From Stentor coeruleus (Eukaryota; Ciliophora; Heterotrichea; Heterotrichida; Stentoridae): 51,151 nucleotides of DNA. Where the stretch lies: NCBI GenBank assembly GCA_001970955.1, contig MPUH01000483.1, positions 1 through 51,151 of the forward strand, read 5' to 3'. Positions 30,581-40,100 of this stretch are shown piece by piece. Within the stretch, counting starts at the first letter, position 1, and each line of letters begins with the position of its first letter. The notes below the pieces were generated by a model. It did not search any database and had not been told where the DNA came from. It worked only from the letters and a program-made list of their open reading frames with translations. The position numbers and the translations under genes are program-made.

Positions 30581-33500
30581 ATGAAGATTTTCTATTCATA
30601 CGAAGCTCAAGGTAGGCAAAAATTCCAACGTCATTGCTTATATTTAAACGGTACTTTTATTGAAGAAGGCTTAACATATGAGGACTTGTGCAAATACCTA
30701 AAAGCAGAGAGCGCAAATCTTAGTGAAAATTCAGTACTCTGCTATTACAATGAAGATATCAACACCTACGTAACTTTAGAAAACAATGACATGATTCCAT
30801 GGAAAAACGAAGCAAAAATTCTTATCCGAAGAGGACACTCAAGTGCTGTGCATGAGATGCTTGAAAGAATTGACTTATTAGAAAAGCAAGTCCGAAGTGT
30901 TGAAGAACGTCTTGAAAGGAAAGAAAATGAAGCCAATTTAAGGCCAAATACTCAAGAAATTCACACTAAACTTCCTTATTTAGAACTGGACATAGTATTT
31001 CTTCATGCAAGTCCATTGGTGGCTGCGATAAAATCTGGGTTCATTCCCTATGAAGACTCAAATCTCGACTATGAAAGCGAAAAAACTGCTTTTATGGAGA
31101 GCATACAAAGGTCTTGCGATATAAGATTTGAAGCTCTAACCCCAGAAAATTTCGATGAACTCCTTGAGTACATGCCAAAAATCATCGTTGTGTCTTGCGA
31201 AAGTTATTATAAAGCCAATGGTGAACTAGTTCTAGCTTTTGAAAAATATGACATTTCCTATGATGACCATGGAGAAGTTGGCTTACTATATGAAATCACT
31301 TCACAGCAACTTAAAAATATGCTCCTCGCGGCAAATCAATACTTACAAGTTGTCATTGTTAAAGGGAAGCACTCACAGGATATGGCTAAGGTATTCTTAA
31401 ATGCCGGGTTCTCATGTGTGATTGCTGTTAATGATATGTCTCACGATATTCAAGCGACAAGATTTATATCAGAAATAAGCAATCAGCTTCTTGCTGGAGA
31501 GACTATAGAGCAAGCATTTAGTAATGCTAGTAGAGGGGACAAGTCAAATGATGGCATTGATATAAAATTTGAGGAACAGAAGCCTATTTATCATTGCTGC
31601 TGTGCCCATTCACACAAAAATAGCTGCCTTTGGGTGAAGAGCTGCAATTCGATGAATGAATCAGAAAAACATTTTGAGCATTCTTCTGAAAATTGTTGCA
31701 AAAATAATGGAAATTGTCATTTGATTGAATGTGAAAAAGTTTTGAATTTTACGAATAGATATAGAGCTGATAAAAAAATTGCTTGCAGAAGTTATCCTAT
31801 GCAAGGTATTAGCATTACACAAGCATATCAATACTTGTGCTGCTGCTCACCAGAGGTTGACCACACAAAATTGAAATACTCGATATTTTGCAATGACGAT
31901 AGCGTGCTTGACCAGTCACTTTTTGAGTCACATAAAAAGGGAAAACCAGTTGTCAGAGGTGCTTTGTCAGTACATTTAAAGCCTCCACAAGTAAAAAAAT
32001 TTACCATAGGTCGAAGAATGGAAATCCGTGAACTCATCCTCATGACTATGAGCACTCGCTGTGTCAATGTAATTGGTGATTGTGGCAATGGAAAAACTAT
32101 GCTAGTAAAACTCGCAGCTCAATACGCTTACGAAAGGCGCATTTTTAAAGATGGGGTTGTTTACCTAGATTTTTTCATGAGAACCGATGAGATTTTCCTA
32201 TATCGAAGTATAGCAAATGCCATGAATCTTCCTATGGTAAAAAACTATGAAGCCTTATGCTCAGCAATAAATGAATTAGATATACTGCTTATTATTGATA
32301 ATATTGACCCAATGCTTCAACAATATTCAAATTCTATTATAGAAGTTTATAATAATATACTTATGCATACATCGAAGCCTAAGTTTATTATAGCAAGTCA
32401 GATGCATTTGAATCTTAAAGGTTCAAAAATGTATAGAATCCCTCAGTTTAGTGAATCTCAGGCTTTATCACTTTTGAATCACTTAAATAGGCATAAAAAA
32501 ACCTCAGAGTGCTGTATGAATATTTTGAATGTTATTGGCAAGAAACCAGCGGATATATTGCAGATTTCCCCATTACTCAAATATGATAACTTAGAAGATA
32601 CAATCAAATCAGAAAGCGAATTAGGCATCTCAAACTTTTGCGCAATAAAAATCTCATTACAGTATATAACTAAAAAATTCTCCAAAGCTCAAGACTTCCT
32701 CAAACTTCTCTCCTATTTTCCATCAGGCGCTTTTAAATTAAATATTGAATTATTATGTGAATCTACAATCCCAGAGTATATGTCGATACTTGAAATGTTG
32801 AAATCAGAAGGAGAAAATACAGGGACTTGGTTTATCCATAGCGATAAAGACTTTGATTTTATTCTCCTAAGAAGCAATGTAGCGAATTATTTCGAAAATA
32901 ATTCTCAAACAAAAGATATGTTCAAAGCTTGCCTTATTCATCTAGCTATATTTTCCCGAGCACTTCTAAAATCTTTGCTGAATTCGCCGATCATGATTGG
33001 CGCTGAGATCAGAAACAGTCTTTTTTACGTGAACGCTGGCATTGAAAACGGGATGTGGAGCCCATTAAATGCTCAGGAGTCAGGGATTTTAGCAGGGAAA
33101 ATTCTGGACCCAAGCCAAAAATTCACAAAATTTGAGACAAATTTCTGGTATTATATTGATATTATGCAATTACACAAGAAAATTGAGAATTTTGACGAAG
33201 AAGCTGCCAAAGCCTTAGCAGAAATCATTCTCTGCACAAGTAGCATTTTCATATTACTAGGTAAAACCTATGATGCTCTTGAGGTTATAAAACGTGGAAA
33301 GATTTGTTGCGAGCATTTTAGTCTAGATAAAGTTGAAAGTATGCTAAATCTAATGACGGCTTCAGTCAAAATTCAATCAAAATCTTTTTCTAATGTTAAC
33401 AACTATATAGAATCTTCCAAAAAATACTTTTGCAATACAGATGACTTTGAAGGACAAGCTGAGTGCCATTTACTTAAATCTATAATTAAAGAGGAAACTG

Positions 33501-35524
33501 AATCCTTAGCAGAATTGAGTTTAATAAGAAGCTTATCTACACAAGAAGTTGATGGGGAATTGAAAAAATCGATAAATTTATTTAGAAGAGCTTCACAAGA
33601 ACTTGGATGCGCTAGAGCTCAGTTAGCACATGCTGAATATAAGCTTAAGACTCAAGTTAATGATAGTGAGATTGAGAGTGATTTGCAGGATGCGATTAGT
33701 GTATTCAAGAAGTCTGGGTTTAAGTCTTGGGAAACTAGGGCTAGAATATGTCTTTCTGATTGGTATTATAATGGGCATAATGTGGTAAAGTCAAGAGAAA
33801 TACTTTCTAGTATTGATTTAAAGAAGGGAGATGTTATGCATGATTCAATAATCACAGATAAACTTCGTAAAATGAATGAAATCATTCGTTCGACCAATGG
33901 TCACGTAATTTCGCTTATCAAATCCTTCCCTCTAGTAGAAAAATCCTCAAATGAGCAAATAAATCGTGCTGGGAGTATCTGGCGTTATTACTCCAACTTC
34001 CGAACCGATCTTTTTGACGTATTAAAAAACACACAAAAAAAACTCTGTGTCCGCGACGATATCGGTACCCGAGTCAAATTCCTCGAAAATCTCAAAGACA
34101 AATGCACAATTCTCCACCTTTCAAGTGAAGTTTTTTCTATCAATCATGTAATCCTAGAAGGAGATAAAGGCCTTGCAGATATTCTAACTTTTGAAGATTT
34201 CTCTAAACTTGTTAATGGAAGCCTAAAATCATATGGTGTCGAATTGCTTGTTCTTGCTATGCCTTTAAGCTCCCAATTAGGTCAGTTTTGTTATGAAAAT
34301 CTTCAAGTTAAGCATGTTGTGTGCTTTAATTTCTTAGAGTATCCAAAAGATGGGCTCCCTGCTCAGGCTGTGATGATATTTGATAAAGCTATAGAAAGAT
34401 TTTGTATTGATTTTTATAGAGATATTGTAGAAGGTATGTCGGTTAGAAATGCTTTTTTTACGGCAAAAGAGGCTATGCATAGGTTTATAAGTGAAGAAAT
34501 TTTACGGTTTAGGTTTTTGAGGATTAAAGGGAAAAATTTGGTCACATGGTGGGAAGAGTATCATAAAAATGAACCTTTGTTGATTAATGAGAGAAGCTTG
34601 GAGCATGATGAGTGTGTGCTAAGTTCAGGGAATTCTGAAGGGAGTTTTATTGAGATGAGCAATTTGCCTGGACCTTCGAATGTTGATAGGGCCAATCTTA
34701 ATTTTTTTGTTGGGAGACAGGTGGAGATGCATAATGTTATGAATGCTTTGGAAGAGACTAAATGTGTAAATGTATTTGGAGAGGAAGGTATTGGAAAGAC
34801 TCAGTTCGTCAGTCAAGTGGTCCATCATTTGAATGTTAGGAATAAGTATTCGGATGGGATCTTCCTCTTAAATCTTCAAGGCAAAAGTTCACTATACGAG
34901 GTATATGACAGCCTCCAGGAAGTTGGCCTAGCCTTCTACTCAGCCGATATCGTCCCTACATCATTCCTTCTCCAAAAAAAAATGCTCTTAATCCTCGATA
35001 ACTGTGACGAACTCTACACAAAAGCTTATCACACCTTCCTAAGCCTTCTTGGTATCTTCCTACAAGAATGCAAAATTTCCCTTCTTATAGCAACAAACGT
35101 TCAAATTCAAGCTCATGATATCTACAATATAAAAAAAATTGCCTTAAGAACCTTAAATTCTCTAGAAAGTCAGGTCGTTCTAACAATGAACAGTCAAAGT
35201 TTCTATTCTCAAATGCTTGAAACACAAGAAAAAATGGAAGCTTATGAAGAAGGTCTCAACAAAATAATACGTGAGTGCAAAGGGGTACCTAAAAAGCTTA
35301 TAAGATGTGCATATAAATTAGAAAAGCATAAAAATGAAATGGAACAGCAGCTAATGAGAATGAGAAGGCAAGATTTTGTCCAAATTGATGAAGAAAATGT
35401 TCATGACGATGGGTTTTTGTCAATAGATACAAGAAGAAGGACTGTAAATGCTTTTGGACAAAATGAGGATTTATATTCAAACAATATGCATTCATCAAGC
35501 TCAGATAATTTTACGATCAAATAA
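30581..35524 (+). CDS. STAND-type protein with tandem CHAT-like and NB-ARC modules, 1647 aa
   Basis: One uninterrupted frame, ATG to TAA. Order: 1-85 a PB1/ubiquitin-like fold (inference); 87-118 a short coiled coil; 133-330 a CHAT-like domain (LDIVFLHASPLVAAI, IEQAFSNA at the end); 335-425 a Cys/His-rich insert (HCCCAHSHKNSC, CCKNNGNCH, CCC); 470-640 an NB-ARC NTPase with Walker A GDCGNGKT (about 499) and Walker B DILLIIDNID (about 567); 650-1150 helical, TPR-like; about 1170-1305 a second CHAT-like domain (CTILHLSSEV, DGLPAQAVMIFDKAI); 1371-1570 a second NB-ARC with GEEGIGKT (about 1400) and KMLLILDNCDE (about 1466). In both CHAT domains the usual catalytic His and Cys positions are replaced (SCES/GKHS; SSEV/AMPLSS). 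STAND proteins act as signal-dependent switches; here I infer an ATP-gated scaffold or immune/stress sensor. Confidence 0.88.
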   Translation: MKIFYSYEAQGRQKFQRHCLYLNGTFIEEGLTYEDLCKYLKAESANLSENSVLCYYNEDINTYVTLENNDMIPWKNEAKILIRRGHSSAVHEMLERIDLLEKQVRSVEERLERKENEANLRPNTQEIHTKLPYLELDIVFLHASPLVAAIKSGFIPYEDSNLDYESEKTAFMESIQRSCDIRFEALTPENFDELLEYMPKIIVVSCESYYKANGELVLAFEKYDISYDDHGEVGLLYEITSQQLKNMLLAANQYLQVVIVKGKHSQDMAKVFLNAGFSCVIAVNDMSHDIQATRFISEISNQLLAGETIEQAFSNASRGDKSNDGIDIKFEEQKPIYHCCCAHSHKNSCLWVKSCNSMNESEKHFEHSSENCCKNNGNCHLIECEKVLNFTNRYRADKKIACRSYPMQGISITQAYQYLCCCSPEVDHTKLKYSIFCNDDSVLDQSLFESHKKGKPVVRGALSVHLKPPQVKKFTIGRRMEIRELILMTMSTRCVNVIGDCGNGKTMLVKLAAQYAYERRIFKDGVVYLDFFMRTDEIFLYRSIANAMNLPMVKNYEALCSAINELDILLIIDNIDPMLQQYSNSIIEVYNNILMHTSKPKFIIASQMHLNLKGSKMYRIPQFSESQALSLLNHLNRHKKTSECCMNILNVIGKKPADILQISPLLKYDNLEDTIKSESELGISNFCAIKISLQYITKKFSKAQDFLKLLSYFPSGAFKLNIELLCESTIPEYMSILEMLKSEGENTGTWFIHSDKDFDFILLRSNVANYFENNSQTKDMFKACLIHLAIFSRALLKSLLNSPIMIGAEIRNSLFYVNAGIENGMWSPLNAQESGILAGKILDPSQKFTKFETNFWYYIDIMQLHKKIENFDEEAAKALAEIILCTSSIFILLGKTYDALEVIKRGKICCEHFSLDKVESMLNLMTASVKIQSKSFSNVNNYIESSKKYFCNTDDFEGQAECHLLKSIIKEETESLAELSLIRSLSTQEVDGELKKSINLFRRASQELGCARAQLAHAEYKLKTQVNDSEIESDLQDAISVFKKSGFKSWETRARICLSDWYYNGHNVVKSREILSSIDLKKGDVMHDSIITDKLRKMNEIIRSTNGHVISLIKSFPLVEKSSNEQINRAGSIWRYYSNFRTDLFDVLKNTQKKLCVRDDIGTRVKFLENLKDKCTILHLSSEVFSINHVILEGDKGLADILTFEDFSKLVNGSLKSYGVELLVLAMPLSSQLGQFCYENLQVKHVVCFNFLEYPKDGLPAQAVMIFDKAIERFCIDFYRDIVEGMSVRNAFFTAKEAMHRFISEEILRFRFLRIKGKNLVTWWEEYHKNEPLLINERSLEHDECVLSSGNSEGSFIEMSNLPGPSNVDRANLNFFVGRQVEMHNVMNALEETKCVNVFGEEGIGKTQFVSQVVHHLNVRNKYSDGIFLLNLQGKSSLYEVYDSLQEVGLAFYSADIVPTSFLLQKKMLLILDNCDELYTKAYHTFLSLLGIFLQECKISLLIATNVQIQAHDIYNIKKIALRTLNSLESQVVLTMNSQSFYSQMLETQEKMEAYEEGLNKIIRECKGVPKKLIRCAYKLEKHKNEMEQQLMRMRRQDFVQIDEENVHDDGFLSIDTRRRTVNAFGQNEDLYSNNMHSSSSDNFTIK

Positions 35525-35644
35525 ACTTGATTTTTATTTTAGGATAGAAAATATATGAATAGATGATGAGAAAAGAGAATGATTTGGGGATTTTAGAGGT
35601 TTGCTATATAAAGAATGATAGCTTTGAAGATTTTTGTTTTATAA

Positions 35645-36736
35645 ATGGATTGCCTTTTGCCAAAGTACTATGCAAATGTGAACCTGGTAAGGTCTAGAGA
35701 ATATTCTGATTATGGCTGTTTGACGATACCCTGGGGCAATTCTGAGAATTATGATGTGCATTCGAAAATTGGTAGGGGGAAGTATTCAGAGGTTTATTTA
35801 GGGAAAAATATAGAAACTAGAGTTCCTTGCGTTTTGAAAATATTAAAACCTGTTAAAAAGAAGAAGATATATAGAGAAATCAAGATTCTTCAGAATCTTC
35901 AGGGTGGGGCTAATATTATAGAGTTGATTGATATTGTGAGGGATTCAATTTCTCATACGCCTTCTTTGGTAAGAGATATTTAGATTTTTGAATATGTAAA
36001 CAACCGTGATTTTAAAGAATTCTTTCCAACATTAAGTGACTTTGAGATAAGGTTTTATATCTATGAAACACTGAAAGCTTTGGATTATAGCCATTCTCAT
36101 GGAATTATGCACAGGGATATCAAGCCTCACAACATAATGATAGACCATAGTATTCGCAAACTAAGAGTTATTGACTGGGGGCTTGGAGAGTTTTACTATC
36201 CTAATCGAGAATACAACGTCCGTGTAGCTTCTCGTTATTATAAAAGCCCAGAACTTCTAGTTAATGACCAACAATACTCTTATTCTCTAGATATATGGAG
36301 TTTAGGAGTAATGCTAGCTGCAATGGTTTTCAAAAAAGAACCTTTTTTTAGAGGGCAAGATAACTATGATCAGCTTATCAAAATAGCTAAAGTTCTAGGA
36401 ACTGATGAACTTATTGCATATATAGAGAAATACGATTTAAAATTAGATCAGGCTTATGATGGAAAAATTAGAGCTTACGAAAAAAAAGTTTGGAATGAAT
36501 TTTTTACTAAAGAAAATAGGCATCTTATAAGCAATGAGTGCTTAGACTTTTTAGACTGCTGCCTTAAATATGATCATCATTTCAGGATAACTACAAAAGA
36601 AGCGCTTAATCATCCATATCTAGCTCCAGTTGTGCAAATGTATAAAAGTATTCAATGTGGAGAATGTAGAGTTGCCCCTAATACACCTGAATATGCTACT
36701 GCTAGAATTATAATCAATAACAGAAAAATAAGCTAA
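35645..36736 (+). CDS. Casein kinase 2 catalytic subunit (CK2 alpha), 358 aa
   Basis: Exons 35645-35968 and 35984-36736, joined by a 15-nt intron holding a TAG. The protein matches CK2 alpha along its length: [13 protein letters not shown], the basic cluster [33 protein letters not shown] in place of DFG ([12 protein letters not shown]), [20 protein letters not shown] and [17 protein letters not shown]2 is a constitutive Ser/Thr kinase for acidic sites, working with a beta subunit in nucleus and cytoplasm. The C-terminus is short, without the extended tail of animals. The spliced junction [17 protein letters not shown] aligns with CK2 without a gap. Stop TAA. Confidence 0.97.
35969..35983 (+). 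other. 15-nt intron of the CK2 alpha gene
   Basis: GTAAGAGATATTTAG, phase 0. Its removal restores the conserved SRTPALVFEHVNN-equivalent region. Confidence 0.95.
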
Positions 36737-36816
36737 GTAAGATGAATAAATAATTAATCATCAAACTCCTAATAATTTTTCAACTCTACTAATTTAGGTA
36801 AATCTCATGGCTATAA

Positions 36817-37353
36817 ATGGGTGAAAAAGAGGGATCACTTGAAGTAGAGCAAGGAGAAACCCAGCCTTTGGTGAGATCAAGGATGGATTTGGTCAACAGC
36901 CAACAAAAAAACCTTTATTACTCAGGCTATGGCAATCTCCCATTCCTCATAGCTATAGCCGTAATCCTTGGAATAAGTGATGACGATTGTGATAATCCAA
37001 TTAGGACATGGTTATTAGTAATGCTAATAATCATTGCAGTATCTCTGGGAGCCGCTATCATCGAAACCTGCTCAGGAATTCTAACAAAAATTGGAGCATG
37101 GGCTTCAATACCAATGTACTTGCTAATGCTTTTTAATATTGCCTGGTACATTGTTGGTTGTGTTTGGCTTTTCGGTGATGATGAATGCTCAAGTGACTGG
37201 CTCAGTGGCTATGTTTTAACTTTGATCATGTTGATATTCTTCTTTGTGTTCTCTGGACTTATGGTTTTGGTAATTTGTTGCTGCTGTTGTTGTGTTGGAG
37301 TCTTAGCAGCTGGTGCTGGAGCCGCTTCACTTGCTGAACCTAATAGAGAATAG
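36817..37353 (+). CDS. Four-helix membrane protein, TMEM272-like, 178 aa
   Basis: ATG start, TAG stop. Four hydrophobic segments follow a 35-residue polar N-terminus: about 42-54 (LPFLIAIAVILGI), 65-85 (TWLLVMLIIIAVSLGAAII), 95-115 (SIPMYLLMLFNIAWYIVGC) and 130-165 (VLTLIMLIFFFVFSGLMVLV). The last ends in a run of six Cys (ICCCCCCVG) at the cytosolic edge, probable palmitoylation sites. The AWYIVGCVWLFGDDECS segment recalls the TMEM272-type family, but this is only a resemblance. Function unknown. It starts 80 nt after CK2 alpha on the same strand. Confidence 0.75.
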   Translation: MGEKEGSLEVEQGETQPLVRSRMDLVNSQQKNLYYSGYGNLPFLIAIAVILGISDDDCDNPIRTWLLVMLIIIAVSLGAAIIETCSGILTKIGAWASIPMYLLMLFNIAWYIVGCVWLFGDDECSSDWLSGYVLTLIMLIFFFVFSGLMVLVICCCCCCVGVLAAGAGAASLAEPNRE

Positions 37354-38229
37354 ATATTTAATCGTAAGTTTTAGTTTGATACTAGCCGTTAATTGGACGA
37401 TATGTACTAAGTTGATTTTAAGTTAAGAGAGATTATGCTAAAAGGGACTATAGGAAGAATGAGATGATTGAAGGGGAGGTAATAGTATTAATAAAATAGT
37501 GATAGCTGAAAAAAAGTCTAATAAAAACTAAAATTATAGGCTGATGAAAAGGTAAGTTTGGTAGAAAATGAATATTTATTTGGACACTGGGTGGAAGATG
37601 GATTTTTTGATAAAGTTGAAGGTGGAATTCTTTTGGAAGGATGCTAGGGAGGATGGATAGGAAATTCTTTGTGATAGAATTAAAATTATGGTAATTTTTA
37701 AGAGGATTCATAGAGATAGGGCTTTGAAGTTTTCTAAGGTAGATGTATTAATCGTTTGATGATTTTACTACAAATAATTTTAGTTAGAAGATTAGGCTTT
37801 GGATATTAACTATTAAAATATCTGTATAACTATTTATTTAAGCCTAACAAAATCTTATATCCAAATACTTATTATTCAATAACTAATAAAATATATAAAA
37901 TAGCCTTTTCGCATTATATTTACTTATAAACTCTATAAAAAATCAAAACTATTAGTATTTTAATAACATTTTAAAACTTTTAGATATATAGCCAAGTAAG
38001 ATTTGTTTTAGCACAGGTATTATACAATCTATCTGAAGAATCAACCCTATTAGTAGTAGATAAAGATATCAGCCTATAGAATCTTGTACAGAAAAAGAAA
38101 TAAGAGGAAAAATACTTACACACACTTTATGTGCAGAAAAGAATAATAACAAAAGAATCTTTTCCAGGTTATTACAATATTTTATTCATAAATATGCACT
38201 AAAAATATATAAGTTTATAGTATCATATT

Positions 38230-38448
38230 TACACTGTAGGGGTTGCTGCTACAAATGACTACAATATTCTTGATAATGCTAGAAGGGAGTCACAAGAATA
38301 AATTGGTATTAATTCTAAAAGTATTGAGTTTTGTTATTATCACTTGTATCAGGATGAGAGCACTTCGATTTGGTGCGCACACTTTATGAAGCATTAGGGG
38401 GAAGAGTTTATATTACAGCCAGAAGAGGTTCAAATAGAATCTAATTAA
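38230..38448 (+). pseudogene. Decayed coding remnant, 73 codons with two internal stops
   Basis: The frame reads YTVGVAATNDYNILDNARRE ... KSIEFCYYHLYQDESTSIWC AHF, then GEEFILQPEEVQIESN to TAA. Internal TAA (38299) and TAG (38395) interrupt it; both are one C-to-T change from Gln codons. Composition and codon pattern are those of a real protein, not of AT-rich spacer. There is no ATG. Family unknown. Confidence 0.4.
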
Positions 38449-38480
38449 TTTTTACAACTTTTATAGTATAATAATTTTTA

Positions 38481-38815
38481 ACAAAACATTTTTTATTATG
38501 CTTATATCAAAATTCAAGAAATATTCAATGGATTAGATTTATGAGTATTGATGAGATTTTCACAAGATTGAAGCTGAAGATTACATCCCAAAGCTATTTT
38601 ATTTGAAAATATAATTAAATTAATTATAGCATAGTTGATTCTCTAAANACAAAACATTTTTTATTATGCTTATATCAAAATTCAAGAAATATTCAATGGA
38701 TTAAATTTATGAGTATTGATGAGATTTTCACAAGATTGAAGCTGAAGATTGCATCCCAAAGCTATTTTATTTGAAAATATAATTAAATTAATTATAGCAT
38801 AGTTGATTCTCTAAA
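38481..38815. repeat. 167-nt direct duplication around a single N
   Basis: 38481-38647 is repeated at 38649-38815 with an N at 38648. The copies differ at two positions that I can see (GGATTAGATT/GGATTAAATT and GATTACATCC/GATTGCATCC), as expected if two allelic or error-containing contig ends were placed side by side. Confidence 0.88.
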
Positions 38816-40100
38816 AAAATTATTACAGTGTAAAAGATATTCTAGTGTTTTTAATAATGCTGATTAATCAAGGCAGGCTAAGGTAGTCTTAATAATTAAC
38901 TTTAATCTCAAAAAAATTCTCATATTCAGATGCTTCAGCGAAGAAAAATGGGAAAGCATAATGGAATCCTTACACACTGAGAAATTCGAAAATGACGCTA
39001 TAATTTTTGTAAATAATCAACCTAGAAAAGCATTTTTTCTAATAAAGTGATTGAGTCGAAGTTGTTGACAAAATTAAAATTATATTCTTCTCAAAATAAC
39101 CAAAGATAATTATTTTAGTGAACAATCTTCGACTTATTATGAATCTTGTTCAGGCAATTGTAAAAACTAAAGGCAAAGTAAATTGTTGAAATCTTTACAA
39201 GTTTTGTCTTATGAGAATATTAGATGAGCAGTTAAAAGGTTCTGATGGGATTGAATTGCAAAGCTTCACTTAAGAGCGACAAAGCATAATTTAGCATGAT
39301 CCAATGTATATATTAATTTAAAATATGTGATTGTTTTAATTTTCCCTAGATAAATTGATTAAAATATGAATCAACGTATTTGTATTCATTTTTTACATTT
39401 CATAATCTTTCAGTGATGTCAGTATATCACCAGATACTGAATTAGAAAATTTTTTGAGTAAATTAAATTTTAATAATCATACATTATCTTAAAATTTTAT
39501 TATATTGCAATATAATAATTTCTTGACAATTAAAGAGATTCTATTTACACTAAAACCCTAATCTATTAAAGAGGATATCATATTTTTTTAAACCTAAATT
39601 TATTGATTTCCTAAGCGTAAAATATTTAAAGTTTAAAAAATTTTTAGGTAATTTAAGTTTGATGGAAAATTTAAACTAAGCTGAAAAATACTAAGCCAAG
39701 AAGAGTTAAATGTTAATTGGGATGAAGAGTTAATGCTATTTTAAGCAAATATTTTAGTTGAAATTAAATTATGGATAAGATTCTAATTTTGGAAATTTGA
39801 TTGAGAAGGTATTATTATTATGGTGAAATATTTGCAGGATTTAGGTTATATTGATAGATAATTAGTTGTAGAATATTATTAATTAAGATGTAAAATTAAA
39901 TAATTGTAATATATATATTAATAATTTATATCTTATAGCAACTATTGTGCATTGAGTATAATTACAATAAATTACTTATTCTTAGCAGCTTAGCATATAT
40001 AAATTATGCCATCTTTAAACATCATCTTCTCCAAAATATTCTAACAATCAACTAGAAGCTCTAAATTTTATCCAAGTCATCCTTATCTATTTATCTCTAT

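Larger units (their letters stand above)
37354..40100. other. Gene-poor region, 2.7 kb
   Basis: Contains no intact gene that I can support. It holds a decayed coding piece (38230-38448) and an N-flanked duplication (38481-38815), both listed. Fragmentary coding-like words occur near 37,560-37,740 and 39,050-39,290 in several frames with many stops. A minus-strand frame at 37448-37711 is Pro/Ile/His-rich and unconvincing. Confidence 0.45.

Noticed and set aside
37448..37711. 87-codon minus-strand ORF, and a possible transposase remnant on the plus strand (words like FGHWVEDGFFDKVEGG)
   Set aside because: The minus-strand peptide is Pro/Ile/His low-complexity. The plus-strand resemblance to an IS1595/ISXO2-type transposase is too short and spread over several stop-broken frames to claim.
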